Below the pieces are notes generated by a model. The model had not been told where the DNA came from. It made no database searches and saw nothing but the letters and a program-made list of their open reading frames with translations. From NCBI GenBank assembly GCA_039715165.1, contig JBDLHX010000049.1:1-17032 (forward strand): 17,032 nt of DNA, in the 5' to 3' direction. The stretch's first letter is position 1; the number at the start of each line of letters is the position of its first letter. Both the position numbers and the translations under genes were made by a program. This stretch comes from JAHEEL01 sp039715165. Lineage in GTDB: Bacteria; Actinomycetota; Acidimicrobiia; Spongiisociales; UBA5794. This document shows, in pieces, positions 6,155-11,651 of this stretch.

Positions 6155-7078
6155 CTATTCCTCCTCAACGGCCTTGTCGGCCGCATCATCGGTGTCTTTG
6201 GACTCGGTGCCGGCATCCTCCTCGGATGCCTCAGCAGCCGGCGCTTCATCATTGCTTTCGGTCTTCGGAGCCTCGGGCTCGTCGTCGGCAGGGGCTTCCT
6301 CAGCCTCGGCCTTCGCCTCTTCGGCGGGCTCTTCGGCAGGGGCTTCCTCAGCCTCGGGCTCCGCCTCTTCGGCGGGTTCCTCGGCAGGGGCTTCCTCAGC
6401 TTCGGCCTTCGCCTCTTCGGCGGGCTCTTCGGCAACAGCTTCTTCCGCCGGGGCTTCCGCTTCTTCCGCGGTCTCCTCGGCGACAGGCGCTGCCGCTTCT
6501 GCGGCCTCGTCGTCGGAGCTCTCTTCGGCAGGCACCGGCTCTTCGCCGGCGGCCTGCGTCTCGGCTTCCTTCTTCTCGATCAGCTGCTGCATCGCCGACG
6601 CCGCGTTGCGCGGCAGGGCGGAGAGCAGACCGGCCATGTTCGCCATCGGCGCCTGCATGGCACCGGCGATCCTGGCCAGCAGCACGTCGCGGGGCTCGAT
6701 GTCCGCAAGTTCGGCGACTCGCTCCGGGGTCAGGAACTCCCGACCGAGGAGTCCGCCCTTGATGACGAACACCTCATGATCCTTCGCGAAATCCCGCAGC
6801 GCTTTGGCGGCGCCGACGGGGTCACCGTCTGCGAACGTCAAGCCGGTCGGGCCGAGCAAGAGCTCGTCGAGATCTTCGATCTCGAGTGCTGCTGCCGCGA
6901 GCCGAGCGAGGGTCATCTTCACGACCTTGAACTCGGCGTCGTTGGCGCGCAGCTGCCGACGCAGTGCTTGCTGATCGTTGACCGAAAGCCCGGCGTACTC
7001 GGCGAGAAACACGGCTTGTGCCTCGTCGATCCGCTCCTTGATGTCGGCGACGGCCTGGACCTTCTCCGGTCTTGGCAT
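6155..7078 (-). CDS. rplJ: 50S ribosomal protein uL10 with long acidic C-terminal extension
   Basis: L10 anchors L12 dimers to the large subunit and binds its own mRNA leader. Residues 1 to about 170 are a normal L10 core (EKVQAVADIKERI, VFLAEYAGLSV, GPTGLTF, VIKGGLL, and a C-terminal L12-binding helix at about 135-170). Residues 172-307 form an extra, very acidic Ala/Glu/Pro tail that makes the protein nearly twice the usual size of about 170-180 residues. Within the tail a 16-residue unit (EEAPAEEPAEEAKAEA type) recurs about four times. The ATG at 7078 follows AAAGGAGG. The gene is preceded by an L10-type leader and its own predicted promoter, and is followed at once by rplL. The reading frame stays intact through the repeats, arguing against an assembly error. 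Confidence 0.97.
   Translation of the reverse strand: MPRPEKVQAVADIKERIDEAQAVFLAEYAGLSVNDQQALRRQLRANDAEFKVVKMTLARLAAAALEIEDLDELLLGPTGLTFADGDPVGAAKALRDFAKDHEVFVIKGGLLGREFLTPERVAELADIEPRDVLLARIAGAMQAPMANMAGLLSALPRNAASAMQQLIEKKEAETQAAGEEPVPAEESSDDEAAEAAAPVAEETAEEAEAPAEEAVAEEPAEEAKAEAEEAPAEEPAEEAEPEAEEAPAEEPAEEAKAEAEEAPADDEPEAPKTESNDEAPAAEASEEDAGTESKDTDDAADKAVEEE
6291..6434. repeat. Three 48-bp tandem repeats coding the L10 acidic tail
   Basis: Three near-identical 48-bp units (6291-6338, 6339-6386, 6387-6434) each begin GGGGCTTCCTCAG on the plus strand and end TCGGCA. A fourth, diverged unit follows from 6435. The length is a multiple of three, so gain or loss of units keeps the rplJ frame open. 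Confidence 0.9.
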
Positions 7079-7084
7079 TCGTCG

Positions 7085-7235
7085 TCCTCCTTTACGGGCT
7101 TACTTCCACACGTCCCCGTCCTCGAGGTATGACGGGGGCCCGAAACAAAGAACGGGCTCCCGGCATGAGACAGGGAGCCCTCCATGGAGGACGACCTACG
7201 CCGGCGCCGCAATGCGGGCTTACACGTACCGACGG
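7085..7235 (-). ncRNA. L10 leader (ribosomal protein autoregulatory RNA)
   Basis: The untranslated region just upstream of rplJ folds into two clear hairpins: an 8-bp GGGCTCCC/GGGAGCCC stem (7154-7180) and a 7-bp CCCCGTC/GACGGGG stem (7114-7137). A palindromic CCTCCATGGAGG lies beside the first. Position and form match the known L10 leader, in which free L10 or L10-(L12)4 represses the rplJ-rplL message. GTAAGCCCG occurs twice, near the 5' end and just before the ribosome site, and may matter for alternative pairing. The boundaries are approximate. Confidence 0.7.
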
Positions 7236-7267
7236 TCTCGGGCCGAGGTTGGTTTTGTGTTGTTTCA

Positions 7268-7297
7268 ACTGTAGGGGCACGCTCACGGTATTCGCAA
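7268..7297 (-). promoter_or_regulatory. Predicted promoter of rplJ-rplL
   Basis: On the minus strand TTGCGA (7297-7292), an 18-bp spacer and TACAGT (7273-7268) precede the L10 leader. Transcription would start near 7261. A heptamer array ends about 10 bp upstream of the -35, the same layout as at rpoB. Confidence 0.4.
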
Positions 7298-7307
7298 GAC
7301 AGGACAG

Positions 7308-7342
7308 GAGTAGCAAGACACAAGTAGCAAGTAGCAAGACCG
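7308..7342. repeat. Heptamer array, left flank of the four-helix-bundle gene
   Basis: Five 7-bp units on the plus strand: GAGTAGC, AAGACAC, AAGTAGC (twice) and AAGACCG. Bases 7309-7335 match 7778-7804 exactly in inverted orientation (27 bp). Confidence 0.9.
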
Positions 7343-7804
7343 GACCCATGAACAGCGCACGAACTGCTTGTCAAGTCTGGATGCTGTCGCGAAGACCGTG
7401 CAACATGCGCTGAATCTCGCTGAGTTCCCGAAGGTGCTCTTTCGCCACGTCCTCGCCGACGAGAGCAAGATCACGGCCGATCAGGACCTGGGTTTCGAGT
7501 TCGTACGCAGACCCGAGGGCGATGGCAAGAAACCTCTTGAAGTCCTTTGGTGAATGCCGGCCCGCGCCTTCTGCAATGTTCGATGGAATCGAGATGGCCG
7601 TTCTCGCGATCTGGTCGCCGAGCGCGTATCGGACGGGCCCGGTGAATCGGCCCGCTATCCGGATGAGCTCAATGGAGAGCTGATACGCACGTTGCCAGAC
7701 AGTGAGTCTCTTGAAGTCATGCACGATTCCGATGTACCAGAATCAGAGCCGGATTCCTAGAGGTCCGATCGAGTTCCGCTACTTGCTACTTGTGTCTTGC
7801 TACT
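7309..7804. mobile_element. Candidate 496-bp element: four-helix-bundle gene between 27-bp inverted heptamer repeats
   Basis: Perfect 27-bp inverted repeats (7309-7335 and 7778-7804), made of the same heptamers, enclose one small gene and little else. The gene stop is 35 bp from the left repeat and its start codon is 53 bp from the right one. The unit interrupts the normally conserved rplA-rplJ neighbourhood. No transposase is encoded and no target-site duplication is obvious, so mobility is an inference. Confidence 0.45.
7371..7724 (-). CDS. Four-helix-bundle protein (S23 / 23S-rRNA intervening-sequence family)
   Basis: This 117-residue protein belongs to the four-helix-bundle family first seen in intervening sequences of 23S rRNA genes, and related to the Avd accessory protein of diversity-generating retroelements. 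Family hallmarks are the start HDFKRLTVWQRAYQL, the central DQIARTAISIPSNIAEGAGR (about residues 37-56) and the final helices AYELETQVLIGRDL and ELSEIQRMLHGL. The length is typical. The biochemical role of stand-alone members is not known; nucleic-acid binding is suspected. A GTG start at 7724 gives the family N-terminus; an overlapping out-of-frame ATG is rejected, and no strong ribosome site is seen. Inverted heptamer repeats flank it, and it sits inside a ribosomal-protein cluster where it is not expected. Confidence 0.88.
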   Translation of the reverse strand: MHDFKRLTVWQRAYQLSIELIRIAGRFTGPVRYALGDQIARTAISIPSNIAEGAGRHSPKDFKRFLAIALGSAYELETQVLIGRDLALVGEDVAKEHLRELSEIQRMLHGLRDSIQT

Positions 7805-7812
7805 TGCTACTT
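7778..7812. repeat. Heptamer array, right flank of the four-helix-bundle gene
   Basis: Five exact 7-bp units on the plus strand: GCTACTT (twice), GTGTCTT, GCTACTT (twice). Reversed, they are the AAGTAGC and AAGACAC units of the left array. A run of GAGC/GCGA tetramers follows (7813-7835). Confidence 0.92.
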
Positions 7813-8131
7813 GAGCGAGCGAGCGAAGCGAGTGAGAACGCGCAAGTGCCCGGCAGAAGGCCGGGCACTCACTGATAGCGGTTGATTGGCTCGGGCCGTT
7901 CTCGGACCTCTTCGAGGATTCGGGCAGACGGCGGGCCAGGAAGCCATCTACTCGCCTCCACCCCGGTGATCGGCCGTGGTAGGGACCGGCCTTTCGGGTG
8001 GTCCGGAGTGGTTCGGATCCGTGGTCGTGGACGGTGGTGGTTCGTCCTGACCTCGGCGCGCCGAGCGTCCCCCGCTATGTTGTACGGAGTATCGCGCCCT
8101 GCGCTCCTGGTAGCAACTGGTTTGTCTTGAT
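7813..8131. other. Non-coding gap between the four-helix-bundle gene and rplA
   Basis: I see no supportable gene here. The gap contains the GAGC-rich tract, a 10-bp hairpin at 7845-7869 and a GC-rich stretch (about 7970-8090) with GGTGG-like runs but no tRNA or recognised RNA. Short overlapping open frames on both strands have arginine/glycine-rich shadow compositions. Confidence 0.6.
7845..7869 (-). terminator. Hairpin, possible terminator of the rplA transcript
   Basis: A perfect 10-bp stem (AGTGCCCGGC / GCCGGGCACT) encloses a 5-nt loop. On the minus strand it is followed by TTGCGCGTTCT, only weakly T-rich. It lies downstream of rplA in the direction of transcription, ahead of the four-helix-bundle gene. 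Confidence 0.45.
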
Positions 8132-8226
8132 AGCCGACAGCAGACGGCAAACAGCCAACAGCCAGACCACGGTTTGACCCGCGATCGTGATGCTGTTGGC
8201 TGTCGACTGTGAGCTGTTTGCTGCTT
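8132..8226. repeat. Inverted pair of GCTGTTG-type heptamer arrays at the rplA stop
   Basis: The left array (8132-8166) has units AGCCGAC, AGCAGAC, GGCAAAC, AGCCAAC and AGCCAGA. The right array (8192-8226) has GCTGTTG, GCTGTCG, ACTGTGA, GCTGTTT and GCTGCTT, the opposite strand of the same consensus. Twelve bases pair perfectly (8151-8162 with 8192-8203) around a 29-nt loop. The right array reaches the last base of rplA. Confidence 0.85.
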
Positions 8227-8942
8227 CAGCGGCGGTCTTTGACGAAGTCCTCGAGGAGGCCGGTGTCGATCTTGACGCCGGGTCCCATCGTTGACGAGAC
8301 CGTCGCGTCGAGCACGAAGCGGCCCTTCGTTGCGCCCGGGCGAGAGCGGAAGATTTCGTCCGCTGCCGCCATGAGATTCTCGAGCAGCATCTCGGCCTCG
8401 AACGAGACCCGTCCGATCGGAAGATGAACGTTGCCGTAGCGATCGTTGCGGTACTCGACGCGGCCGGCCTTGAACGCCGAAACAGTCTTGCCAACGTCCT
8501 TCGTGACGGTGCCGCTCTTCGGGTTCGGCATGAGACCGCGGGGACCGAGGACCGGACCGAGCTTCCCGACGACGGGCATCATCGACGGCACGGCGATCAC
8601 GACGTCGAAGTCGAGGGGCTGCTTGCCGGACTGCATGGCGTCGGCGAGCTCCTGGCCGCCGATGAGGTCTGCTCCGGCTTCCTCGGCCTCACGTGCCTGG
8701 TCGGACTCTGCGAAGACGACAACCTTGACGTCCTTGCCGGTTCCGTTTGGAAGGCTGACGGTGCCGCGGACGATCTGGTCGGCTTGGCGGGCGTCGATCC
8801 CGAGTTCGAAGGCCATGTCGACGGACTCGTCGAACTTGGCGAAAGCGAGGGTGCGGACGAGACCGATGGCGTCCTCAGGGCTGTACTGATTCTCTTTGTC
8901 GTAGCCACGGTCGACGCTGCGACGGTTCTTGCTCTTCTTCAT
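8226..8942 (-). CDS. rplA: 50S ribosomal protein uL1
   Basis: L1 forms the mobile stalk of the large subunit that guides the exiting tRNA, and in many bacteria represses its own operon. The 238-residue product is full length, with YSPEDAIGLVRTLAFAKFDESVDMAFELGIDARQADQIVRGTVSLPNGTG, the MPVVGKLGPVLGPRGLMPNPK signature (about residues 122-142) and the C-terminal GPGVKIDTG. The ATG at 8942 follows AAGGAGA by 7 bp. It lies downstream of rplK across a 90-bp gap that contains heptamer repeats. Its 3' end merges into a heptamer array. Confidence 0.98.
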   Translation of the reverse strand: MKKSKNRRSVDRGYDKENQYSPEDAIGLVRTLAFAKFDESVDMAFELGIDARQADQIVRGTVSLPNGTGKDVKVVVFAESDQAREAEEAGADLIGGQELADAMQSGKQPLDFDVVIAVPSMMPVVGKLGPVLGPRGLMPNPKSGTVTKDVGKTVSAFKAGRVEYRNDRYGNVHLPIGRVSFEAEMLLENLMAAADEIFRSRPGATKGRFVLDATVSSTMGPGVKIDTGLLEDFVKDRR

Positions 8943-8988
8943 CGTTGCTTCTCCTTGTGGTGCCGGCGGGGCGATGATCCCCTCCCAC

Positions 8989-9023
8989 GTTGCTGATTCT
9001 CAGTACTGGGTACTGAGTGCTCG
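8989..9023. repeat. Short heptamer array, GTACTGA type, between rplK and rplA
   Basis: Units GTACTGG (9003-9009), GTACTGA (9010-9016) and a diverged GTGCTCG (9017-9023) are preceded by two weaker units from 8989. This is the same type as the array after rplL. Confidence 0.7.
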
Positions 9024-9032
9024 TCGAAGACG

Positions 9033-9461
9033 TCAGCCTTCGACGATGATGCCCATCGAGCGGGCCGTGCCCGCGACGATCTTCATCGCCGCCTCGATGT
9101 CGTTGGCGTTCAGGTCAGGCATCTTGATCTCGGCGATCTCACGAACCTGGTCCTTGGTGACGGTGCCGACCTTCTCCTTGTGCGGCTCCGGCGAGCCCTT
9201 TTCGAGCTTCGCGGCCTGACGCAGAAGGACGGCCGCCGGCGGCGTCTTCGTAATGAAGGTGAAGCTGCGATCCTCGTAGATCGAGATCTCCACCGGGATG
9301 ATCGTCCCCGCTTGGCTCGCGGTGGCGTTGTTGTACGCCTGGACGAAGTCCATGATGTTCACACCATGCTGACCGAGCGCCGGCCCGACGGGCGGCGCGG
9401 GGCTCGCCTGTCCGGCAGGGATCTGCAGCTTCAACATGGTCATGAGTTTCTTGCGACCCAT
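9033..9461 (-). CDS. rplK: 50S ribosomal protein uL11
   Basis: L11 forms the GTPase-associated centre with 23S rRNA and is needed for RelA activation. The 142-residue product matches the usual length: MLKLQIPAGQASPAPPVGPALGQHGVNIMDFVQAYN (N-terminal domain, the thiostrepton-linked proline region) and a C-terminal rRNA-binding part with KEKVGTVTKDQVREIAEIKMPDLNA. I chose the ATG at 9461 (MGRKKLMTML); a weak GAGG lies upstream. The frame stays open further back but only overlaps nusG. It lies 22 bp after the nusG stop, so it is in the same operon. Confidence 0.97.
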   Translation of the reverse strand: MGRKKLMTMLKLQIPAGQASPAPPVGPALGQHGVNIMDFVQAYNNATASQAGTIIPVEISIYEDRSFTFITKTPPAAVLLRQAAKLEKGSPEPHKEKVGTVTKDQVREIAEIKMPDLNANDIEAAMKIVAGTARSMGIIVEG

Positions 9462-9483
9462 TTGGGGGAACCTCGCTCGGGAT

Positions 9484-10110
9484 CTAGTACTTGACGATTT
9501 GGTCGAAACCGAGTTCGACCGGTGTTTCACGACCGAAGATGTCGACGAGGACCCGCACCTTCGACTGGTCCACGTTGATGTCTTCGATGACGCCGTTGAA
9601 ATCGGCGAAGGGCCCTTCGACAACCCGCACGGTCTCGCCGACCTCCCAGGCCGGCTTGAACGTGGGCTTCTCCTTTTTGCCCTCATCCTTCTCAACGCCC
9701 AGGATGCGCTCGACCTCGCGCCGTGACAGCGGGGTGGGCTTCGTCTGGGATCCGACGAACCCAGTGACGCTCGGCGTGTTGCGCACGGCGTACCAGGAGT
9801 CGTCGTCGAGGTACATGCGAACGAGCACGTACCCGGGGAACTTCTTGCGCTGGACGGTGACCTTCTTGCCACCCTTGTACTCGACGACGTCTTCCATCGG
9901 AATCTCGACGTCGAAGATCTTGTCCTCGAGGTGCATCGACTTGACGCGGGTCTCGAGGTTCGCCTTGACCTTGTTCTCGTACCCGGAGTACGAGTGGATG
10001 ACGTACCAGCCACCGGGCAGGTCGTATGGGCTTGCAGGCTTCTCCTCGACGGGCTCCTGCTCGGCGCTCTCTTCGTCCTCGACGATGTCCTGTGTGGTCT
10101 CGTTCGTCAC
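9484..10110 (-). CDS. nusG: Transcription termination/antitermination factor NusG
   Basis: NusG binds the RNA polymerase clamp and links it to Rho or ribosomal protein S10. The 208-residue product has an acidic N-terminal extension (about residues 1-28), the NGN domain (GGWYVIHSYSGYENKVKANLETRV through FPGYVLVRM) and a C-terminal KOW domain (FKPAWEVGETVRVVEGPFADFNGVIEDINVD). The GTG at 10110 overlaps the secE stop by 4 bp (GTGA) and follows GGAG, indicating translational coupling. Acidic N-terminal extensions are common in actinobacterial NusG. Confidence 0.97.
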   Translation of the reverse strand: MTNETTQDIVEDEESAEQEPVEEKPASPYDLPGGWYVIHSYSGYENKVKANLETRVKSMHLEDKIFDVEIPMEDVVEYKGGKKVTVQRKKFPGYVLVRMYLDDDSWYAVRNTPSVTGFVGSQTKPTPLSRREVERILGVEKDEGKKEKPTFKPAWEVGETVRVVEGPFADFNGVIEDINVDQSKVRVLVDIFGRETPVELGFDQIVKY

Positions 10111-10388
10111 GTGAGGTTCTCCAGCAAGAACAGAATGGCCTTGGAGAACACCCAGTCGAGGCCGAACACGAACAGGGTGATGACGGTGGTGACGGCGAAC
10201 ACGACGATCGTGTACGTCGTGAGCTCCTCACGCGAAGGCCATGCGACCTTCTTCAATTCCTGTTTGACCTCGCGGAAGAACTGGCGAATGCTGGCGCGCT
10301 CTTTCTTCTTCGCCTGCGCGCGCTCGCCACGCTTCTTCTTCGCGCGTTCATCCTCTTTCGCCTGAAGGCGACGCATCTCGCGGTTCAA
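10107..10388 (-). CDS. secE: Preprotein translocase subunit SecE
   Basis: SecE is the small clamp subunit of the SecYEG channel in the inner membrane. The 93-residue protein has a lysine/arginine-rich cytoplasmic start, the conserved amphipathic segment REVKQELKKVAWPSREEL (about residues 40-57) and one membrane helix (TTYTIVVFAVTTVITLFVFGL), the single-helix form usual in actinobacteria. I chose the TTG at 10388, 7 bp after AGGAGG. The frame extends upstream only through the tRNA gene, which cannot be coding, and an ATG four codons further in is less well spaced. It overlaps nusG by 4 bp and starts 20 bp after tRNA-Trp. Confidence 0.95.
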   Translation of the reverse strand: MNREMRRLQAKEDERAKKKRGERAQAKKKERASIRQFFREVKQELKKVAWPSREELTTYTIVVFAVTTVITLFVFGLDWVFSKAILFLLENLT

Positions 10389-10408
10389 CTGCACTCCTCC
10401 TGAGTGGG

Positions 10409-10482
10409 CAGGGGTGGCGGGACTCGAACCCACAACATCCGGTTTTGGAGACCGGCGCTCTGCCAATTGGAGCTACACCCCT
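10409..10482 (-). tRNA. tRNA-Trp (anticodon CCA)
   Basis: The minus strand folds as a 74-nt tRNA. It has a 7-bp acceptor stem AGGGGTG/CACCCCT, a D arm, an anticodon arm CCGGT-CTCCAAA-ACCGG with anticodon CCA, a T arm with GGTTCGAGTCC, and discriminator G. The 3' CCA is not encoded. The placement just before secE-nusG is a common actinobacterial arrangement. Confidence 0.97.
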
Positions 10483-10507
10483 CCGGCCGGTTGAGGCCCG
10501 GACCGGG

Positions 10508-10537
10508 AGTATATGGAGCGATGCTCGCAAAGCACAA
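10508..10537 (-). promoter_or_regulatory. Predicted promoter of tRNA-Trp–secE–nusG–rplK
   Basis: On the minus strand TTGTGC (10537-10532), an 18-bp spacer and TATACT (10513-10508) lie about 26 bp before the mature tRNA 5' end. The -10 is a strong match and the -35 a moderate one. Confidence 0.55.
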
Positions 10538-10622
10538 CGTACGGCCTCGCCTTCATCGTACAGGAGCCCGGGACCTGTCCCATCGGTAGATCGAGGCGTC
10601 ACGACGGATGCCCCCACCAACC

Positions 10623-10690
10623 TGTCCCCCCGGACTGCGCAGCAGGACGGGGGGACGCGAGTTCGCCGCGCGAACTCGCAGGGGGGACGG
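10623..10690. repeat. C/G-tract hairpin repeat element, copy 2
   Basis: This 68-bp relative of the element at 3324-3388 shares TGTCCCCCCGGAC, GGACGGGGGGACGCG and CGCAGGGGGGAC. The inner stem is different (GCGAGTTCGC / GCGAACTCGC with a 3-nt loop, 10656-10678) yet is again a perfect 10 bp. It lies 27 bp downstream of the anti-sigma stop, where it could end that transcript. Confidence 0.85.
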
Positions 10691-10716
10691 TGAAGTGCCG
10701 GAAGAGCGGATGGAGG

Positions 10717-11076
10717 TCAGGCCGCTCGGTGGGCTCGGCGCAGTCCGATCACGATCGCCGTGCCGGCGGCAGCGACAACCGCTGCTCCGGCGGCTGCCGA
10801 CATCGCCACAGCCTGGCGCTTCGTGAACCGGCGCTCGGCGATCTCGTCGACCGGCGGTTCGTTCATGCCGACCACGACTGCCGGAACGAGCGTGTCGGGA
10901 GCTGTGAGCGTCTCTTCGGCAAGACTGCCGAGGTGCCGTCGGAGCGACCGGTAGCGGGCCGCTTCGGCCTGGCAAGCAAGACAAGTATCGACGTGGGCGG
11001 CGAACCGCTCCCCGAGCTCGTCGACGGAGTCAATCCCCGGAAGCCGTGTCTGCACGATCGTGCATGTCGTCTTCAT
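10717..11076 (-). CDS. Membrane-anchored zinc-binding anti-sigma factor
   Basis: This 119-residue protein probably holds the neighbouring ECF sigma factor inactive. It has the zinc anti-sigma signature H28-V-D-T-C32-L-A-C35, with C5 as a possible fourth ligand, and one membrane helix at about residues 89-112 flanked by RRFTKR and RRAHR. Only a few residues follow the helix, so there is no extracytoplasmic sensor domain; the signal must reach the cytoplasmic part or come from another protein. The ATG at 11076 overlaps the sigma stop (ATGA) and follows GAGGAGG. The open frame extends upstream, but that part lies within the sigma gene. Sequence similarity beyond the motif is weak. Confidence 0.85.
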   Translation of the reverse strand: MKTTCTIVQTRLPGIDSVDELGERFAAHVDTCLACQAEAARYRSLRRHLGSLAEETLTAPDTLVPAVVVGMNEPPVDEIAERRFTKRQAVAMSAAAGAAVVAAAGTAIVIGLRRAHRAA

Positions 11077-11651
11077 GACTCCTCCTCGTTCTCGTGCCGC
11101 CAGAGCGCGACCCTCAGTGACTTGCGACCCCGATGGAGCCGAACCTTGGCTGCGGTGACCGAAATGTCGAGATGCTGGCCAATCTCGGCGTGGCTCCACT
11201 CGTATACGTCCTTCAACACGACAACGGTGCGCAGCGACTCGGGGAGGGCGTTCAGCGCCTCCTCGAGCGGGCCACGGATGGCCGCGCTGGCACCGCCGCG
11301 CTCGGGGCTGAGCGAGTCCGACTCGGGCTCGTGGTACACGTTGTCAAGGGACTCGGCCCTCGTGCGCTTCCTCCGGTCCCGATGCGTGAGGGCGGTATTG
11401 ACGGTGATCCGGTGCATCCACGTCGAGAACTTGGCGTCGCCGCGGAAGCGGCCGATGGCACGCCACGCCCGAACGAACGCCTCTTGAGCGACGTCGTGGG
11501 CGAGATCGCGATCGGCGACCATTCGTGCGGCCAACGTGTACACCTCGTGCTGGTGGGTCCTCACGAGCTCGGTGAACGCCGCCTGGTCTCCCTCGGCGGC
11601 CCGCGCCACGAGCTCTTGTTCTTCGATCCCTTCGACCTCGCGGCTGCTCAC
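11073..11651 (-). CDS. ECF-family RNA polymerase sigma factor
   Basis: This 192-residue extracytoplasmic-function sigma factor has region 2 at about residues 25-95 (LVRTHQHEVYTLAARMVADRDLAHDVAQEAFVRAW, then FSTWMHRITVNTALTHRDR) and region 4 at about 128-180 (ALNALPESLRTVVVLKDV, then the helix-turn-helix HAEIGQHLDISVTAAKVRLHRGR). The length is normal, with no extra C-terminal domain. The GTG at 11651 overlaps the stop of the MaoC gene by 4 bp. The downstream anti-sigma gene overlaps its stop, a standard arrangement for a sigma/anti-sigma pair. Its target promoters cannot be seen here. Confidence 0.95.
   Translation of the reverse strand: MSSREVEGIEEQELVARAAEGDQAAFTELVRTHQHEVYTLAARMVADRDLAHDVAQEAFVRAWRAIGRFRGDAKFSTWMHRITVNTALTHRDRRKRTRAESLDNVYHEPESDSLSPERGGASAAIRGPLEEALNALPESLRTVVVLKDVYEWSHAEIGQHLDISVTAAKVRLHRGRKSLRVALWRHENEEES

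Noticed and set aside
7308..7812. CRISPR array
   Set aside because: Units are 7 bp and contiguous, with no unique spacers of regular length and no cas genes nearby.
7869..8150. Overlapping small open frames on both strands in the gap before rplA
   Set aside because: No ribosome site, Arg/Pro/Gly-rich composition and mutual overlap suggest chance open frames.
9462..10013. Upstream extension of the rplK frame
   Set aside because: The extra residues are Arg/Ser/Thr-rich and overlap nusG out of frame; family length and N-terminus fit the start at 9461.
10389..10466. Upstream extension of the secE frame to an ATG
   Set aside because: It would translate most of tRNA-Trp; the TTG at 10388 has a well-placed AGGAGG.
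10513..11487. Long plus-strand open frame opposite the sigma/anti-sigma genes
   Set aside because: It crosses the hairpin repeat and lies opposite well-supported genes; its composition is that of a shadow frame.
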